In this document: in pieces, positions 23,415 to 25,081 of the stretch
Layout of the letters: the number at the start of each line of letters is the position of its first letter
Numbering within the stretch: position 1 is the first letter of the stretch
NCBI GenBank assembly: GCA_017542915.1
Contig: JAFXWI010000090.1
Location: forward strand, 1 to 25,081
Length of the DNA stretch: 25,081 bases
Reading direction: 5' to 3'
Origin: Paludibacteraceae bacterium
Lineage (GTDB): Bacteria > Bacteroidota > Bacteroidia > Bacteroidales > Paludibacteraceae
Program-made: the position numbers and the translations under genes
The notes under the pieces: generated by a model
Databases searched by the model: none
What the model was told of the DNA's origin: nothing
Seen by the model: only the letters and a program-made list of their open reading frames with translations

Positions 23415-25081
23415 TTACAGTTCCTGTCCTTGTAATGTATATATCTGGTTTCCGCGACGGATAAGCAACTGACCGTCACGCATAAACTTCTGAATCTTCA
23501 AATCTTCAAATCTCAAATCTTCAAAACCTTCTTCAGAAGGCCTATACCCGTCATCCATCGGCTCTTTGTGTGTCATCGCATAATCAAGGTACATCTCCAA
23601 CATCGTGTATCCCGAAGCATGACGAACGTTATTATCCGGCGTCGTCGGGTCACAGCCGTTAGCACTCTCCCACACGTCCGGCATTCCGTCTTGATCCGTG
23701 TCGGTCAATGGAGCCACTACGGTATAATCATAGAACCCTTCTGCGTCCTCTTCGGTATCAATGATACCTTTCTTTCCCGTCTTAGAACCGGTATAACTGT
23801 ATGTACCGTTTCGTGTATCGCTCGTCAAACGCAGACCGACGTGGTCACGCGGGAAAACACCGGCAGTGTCCAAAACAGTCTCGAAAGCCTCTTCCGCACT
23901 CTCATATTCTTCTGCCGCATAAGCGTACATATCGAAATCATAGCGACCGTAGATAGAATCCTCTGTCCAACGCCACCAAGGAGTCTTGGGGCGAATGAGC
24001 GAATCCACGCGCAATGTATCGGTTTTGTCATAGGGTGCTTTACCGGTTACACCTTTCCAGTTGTCTGATGTTACCTCTGCCGCTCCATCAAATATATTTC
24101 CGTCCAGATACCATTGACTCGGTCCCCAGCTGGTAGCGCCTGAACGCGCTTTCTCGACAGAGACAAAATACTTCTTATTCGTCGTATTTGGACCTGCTTT
24201 ATAGTAGTTGCTGACAAAATTGCACTCGTGCGCCGAGTTCAAACCATTGAAAGCATCAATCTTCGCCGTGTTCTCTCCGCCGTAACAGCCATTACTGCCA
24301 CCTTCAAAGTTGTACACCACATTATTGATATAATCCAAATATACCACATAATCATTGCTCTGCGCACCGTTGAATCGGCAAGAGCGTTTGTTATTATTAA
24401 CTAACAGATTATGATGGTACGAAGCCGGAGAACCGCCCCATTGACATCCATAACCGCGCGCACCTTTCGGGTGACCGGAGCTATTCAAACCCTCATGCAC
24501 AATACAATATTGCACGGTGATAAAATGGCTGTCATATGTATTCATATTCTCCTCGGTGGACCAGCCGAACTCGCAGTGGTCAATGATATAATGGCTGCAA
24601 TTCTCAGCTCCGAAAGCGTTCTGCGTGATAATCTCTCCGCTCGTATTATTCCGACCGATACGGAAACGGATATTACGGATAATAAAGTTCTCACTACCAC
24701 CACAATTGACCTTATTGTGAGTAATGACGATTCCCACACCCGGAGCTGTCTGTCCGGCGATCGTATAGTTCTTACGATTGATACGCAGGTCTTTGACAAG
24801 CCTAATCTCTCCGGTTACGGCAAAGCACACCGTCAACGGCTCGTTCGGAAACTGCTTGACTGCCCAACGAAGCGAACCTTCGGTGGCTCCATCGGCATCG
24901 TCTGCCAGCGTCGTCACGTACACTACTCTACCTCCTCGTCCGCCGGAAGTGTATTTACCAAAACCCTCTGCTCCCGGGAATGCCACAATGGTATCCGGCA
25001 AAAGGCCTGCAGAGGCTACTAATGAACCAAAGCAGCAAATTGCTGCCACAAGGAATCGTTTGGAACGGATGCTGTAATACA
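23415..25081 (-). CDS. Secreted pectate-lyase-like beta-helix protein (5' end just outside window)
   Basis: A polysaccharide-lyase-like parallel beta-helix protein. The reading frame is open to the window end and reads (x)YYSIRSKRFLVAAICCFGSLV, a signal peptide. The last two bases are TG of a codon, so an ATG one base outside would complete a protein of about 555 residues; a GTG at 25049 would truncate the signal. The core starts AFPGAEGFGKYTSGGRGGRV, followed by TLADDADGATEGSLRWAV and IIDHCEFGWSTEENMNTY, as in PL1-type Bacteroidota pectate lyases. A calcium-type DTDQDGMPDVWES motif follows. The end KFMRDGQLLIRRGNQIYTLQ resembles a short T9SS-type C-terminal sorting segment, and just before it lies a repeat array. 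The substrate is not certain. It probably shares a transcript with the DUF2520 gene. Confidence 0.85.
   Translation of the reverse strand, partial: YYSIRSKRFLVAAICCFGSLVASAGLLPDTIVAFPGAEGFGKYTSGGRGGRVVYVTTLADDADGATEGSLRWAVKQFPNEPLTVCFAVTGEIRLVKDLRINRKNYTIAGQTAPGVGIVITHNKVNCGGSENFIIRNIRFRIGRNNTSGEIITQNAFGAENCSHYIIDHCEFGWSTEENMNTYDSHFITVQYCIVHEGLNSSGHPKGARGYGCQWGGSPASYHHNLLVNNNKRSCRFNGAQSNDYVVYLDYINNVVYNFEGGSNGCYGGENTAKIDAFNGLNSAHECNFVSNYYKAGPNTTNKKYFVSVEKARSGATSWGPSQWYLDGNIFDGAAEVTSDNWKGVTGKAPYDKTDTLRVDSLIRPKTPWWRWTEDSIYGRYDFDMYAYAAEEYESAEEAFETVLDTAGVFPRDHVGLRLTSDTRNGTYSYTGSKTGKKGIIDTEEDAEGFYDYTVVAPLTDTDQDGMPDVWESANGCDPTTPDNNVRHASGYTMLEMYLDYAMTHKEPMDDGYRPSEEGFEDLRFEDLKIQKFMRDGQLLIRRGNQIYTLQGQEL
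23493..23523. repeat. 4 x 7/8 bp array inside the lyase gene
   Basis: Units AATCTTCA (23493-23500), AATCTTCA, AATCTCA, AATCTTCA (to 23523). On the minus strand they encode FEDLRFEDLKIQ, the linker between the catalytic part and the putative sorting segment. Confidence 0.85.

Overview
The window looks like a chromosomal housekeeping segment from a member of the Bacteroidota, most likely order Bacteroidales. The evidence is: promoters of the -33 TTG / -7 TAnnTTTG type instead of -35/-10 boxes; almost no Shine-Dalgarno sequences; an OMP_b-brl_3-type TonB-dependent receptor beside a PorT-like protein; an mS38-like mini-protein; a DUF2520 oxidoreductase; a DPP5-like peptidase; and a Rho factor with a very long disordered insertion. 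No tRNA, rRNA, CRISPR array, insertion sequence or prophage was seen.

Layout. Positions 1-430 are a repeat-rich stretch with no credible gene, closed by a minus-strand terminator. A DUF4143-type ATPase (491-1804, minus) has its own promoter. A minus-strand operon then runs mnmE > yicC > gmk > nadD > dgt (6833 down to 1931): tRNA modification, RNA-related YicC, GMP kinase, NAD synthesis and dGTP hydrolysis. It is divergent from a plus-strand series rho > aroQ > TonB-dependent receptor > porT-like > beta-helix lipoprotein (7017-14081). This meets ribF, preceded by a small acidic conserved protein (15292 down to 14044, minus), tail to tail. A divergent promoter pair at 15311-15399 separates that unit from a DPP5-like S9 peptidase (frameshifted), an acyl-ACP thioesterase and a stand-alone TSCPD-like protein (15420-18794, plus). 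A bidirectional terminator follows. Next come RNase G, the mS38-like protein and HU (minus), mutY (plus, divergent from HU), and a pectate-lyase-like protein followed by a DUF2520 protein (minus). The lyase start lies one base past the window end.

The most unusual feature is a family of very short tandem arrays. Typically they have about four copies of a 7-8 bp unit, so about 28-32 bp in total. The unit differs from site to site. They fill the gaps at gene borders and supply or touch start codons (nadD, aroQ, porT-like). Similar arrays lie in frame inside conserved enzymes (aroQ, mnmE, pectate lyase), and looser repeats look inserted in nadD, dgt and yicC. This fits a recurrent genome-wide process that makes small tandem repeats and tolerates their translation. 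Other points of note are a one-base frameshift in the S9 peptidase, a NadD with an internal insertion and a missing C-terminus, long disordered segments on both Rho and RNase G, a 125 bp convergent coding overlap at mutY, and a stand-alone copy of a domain normally fused to class II ribonucleotide reductase.
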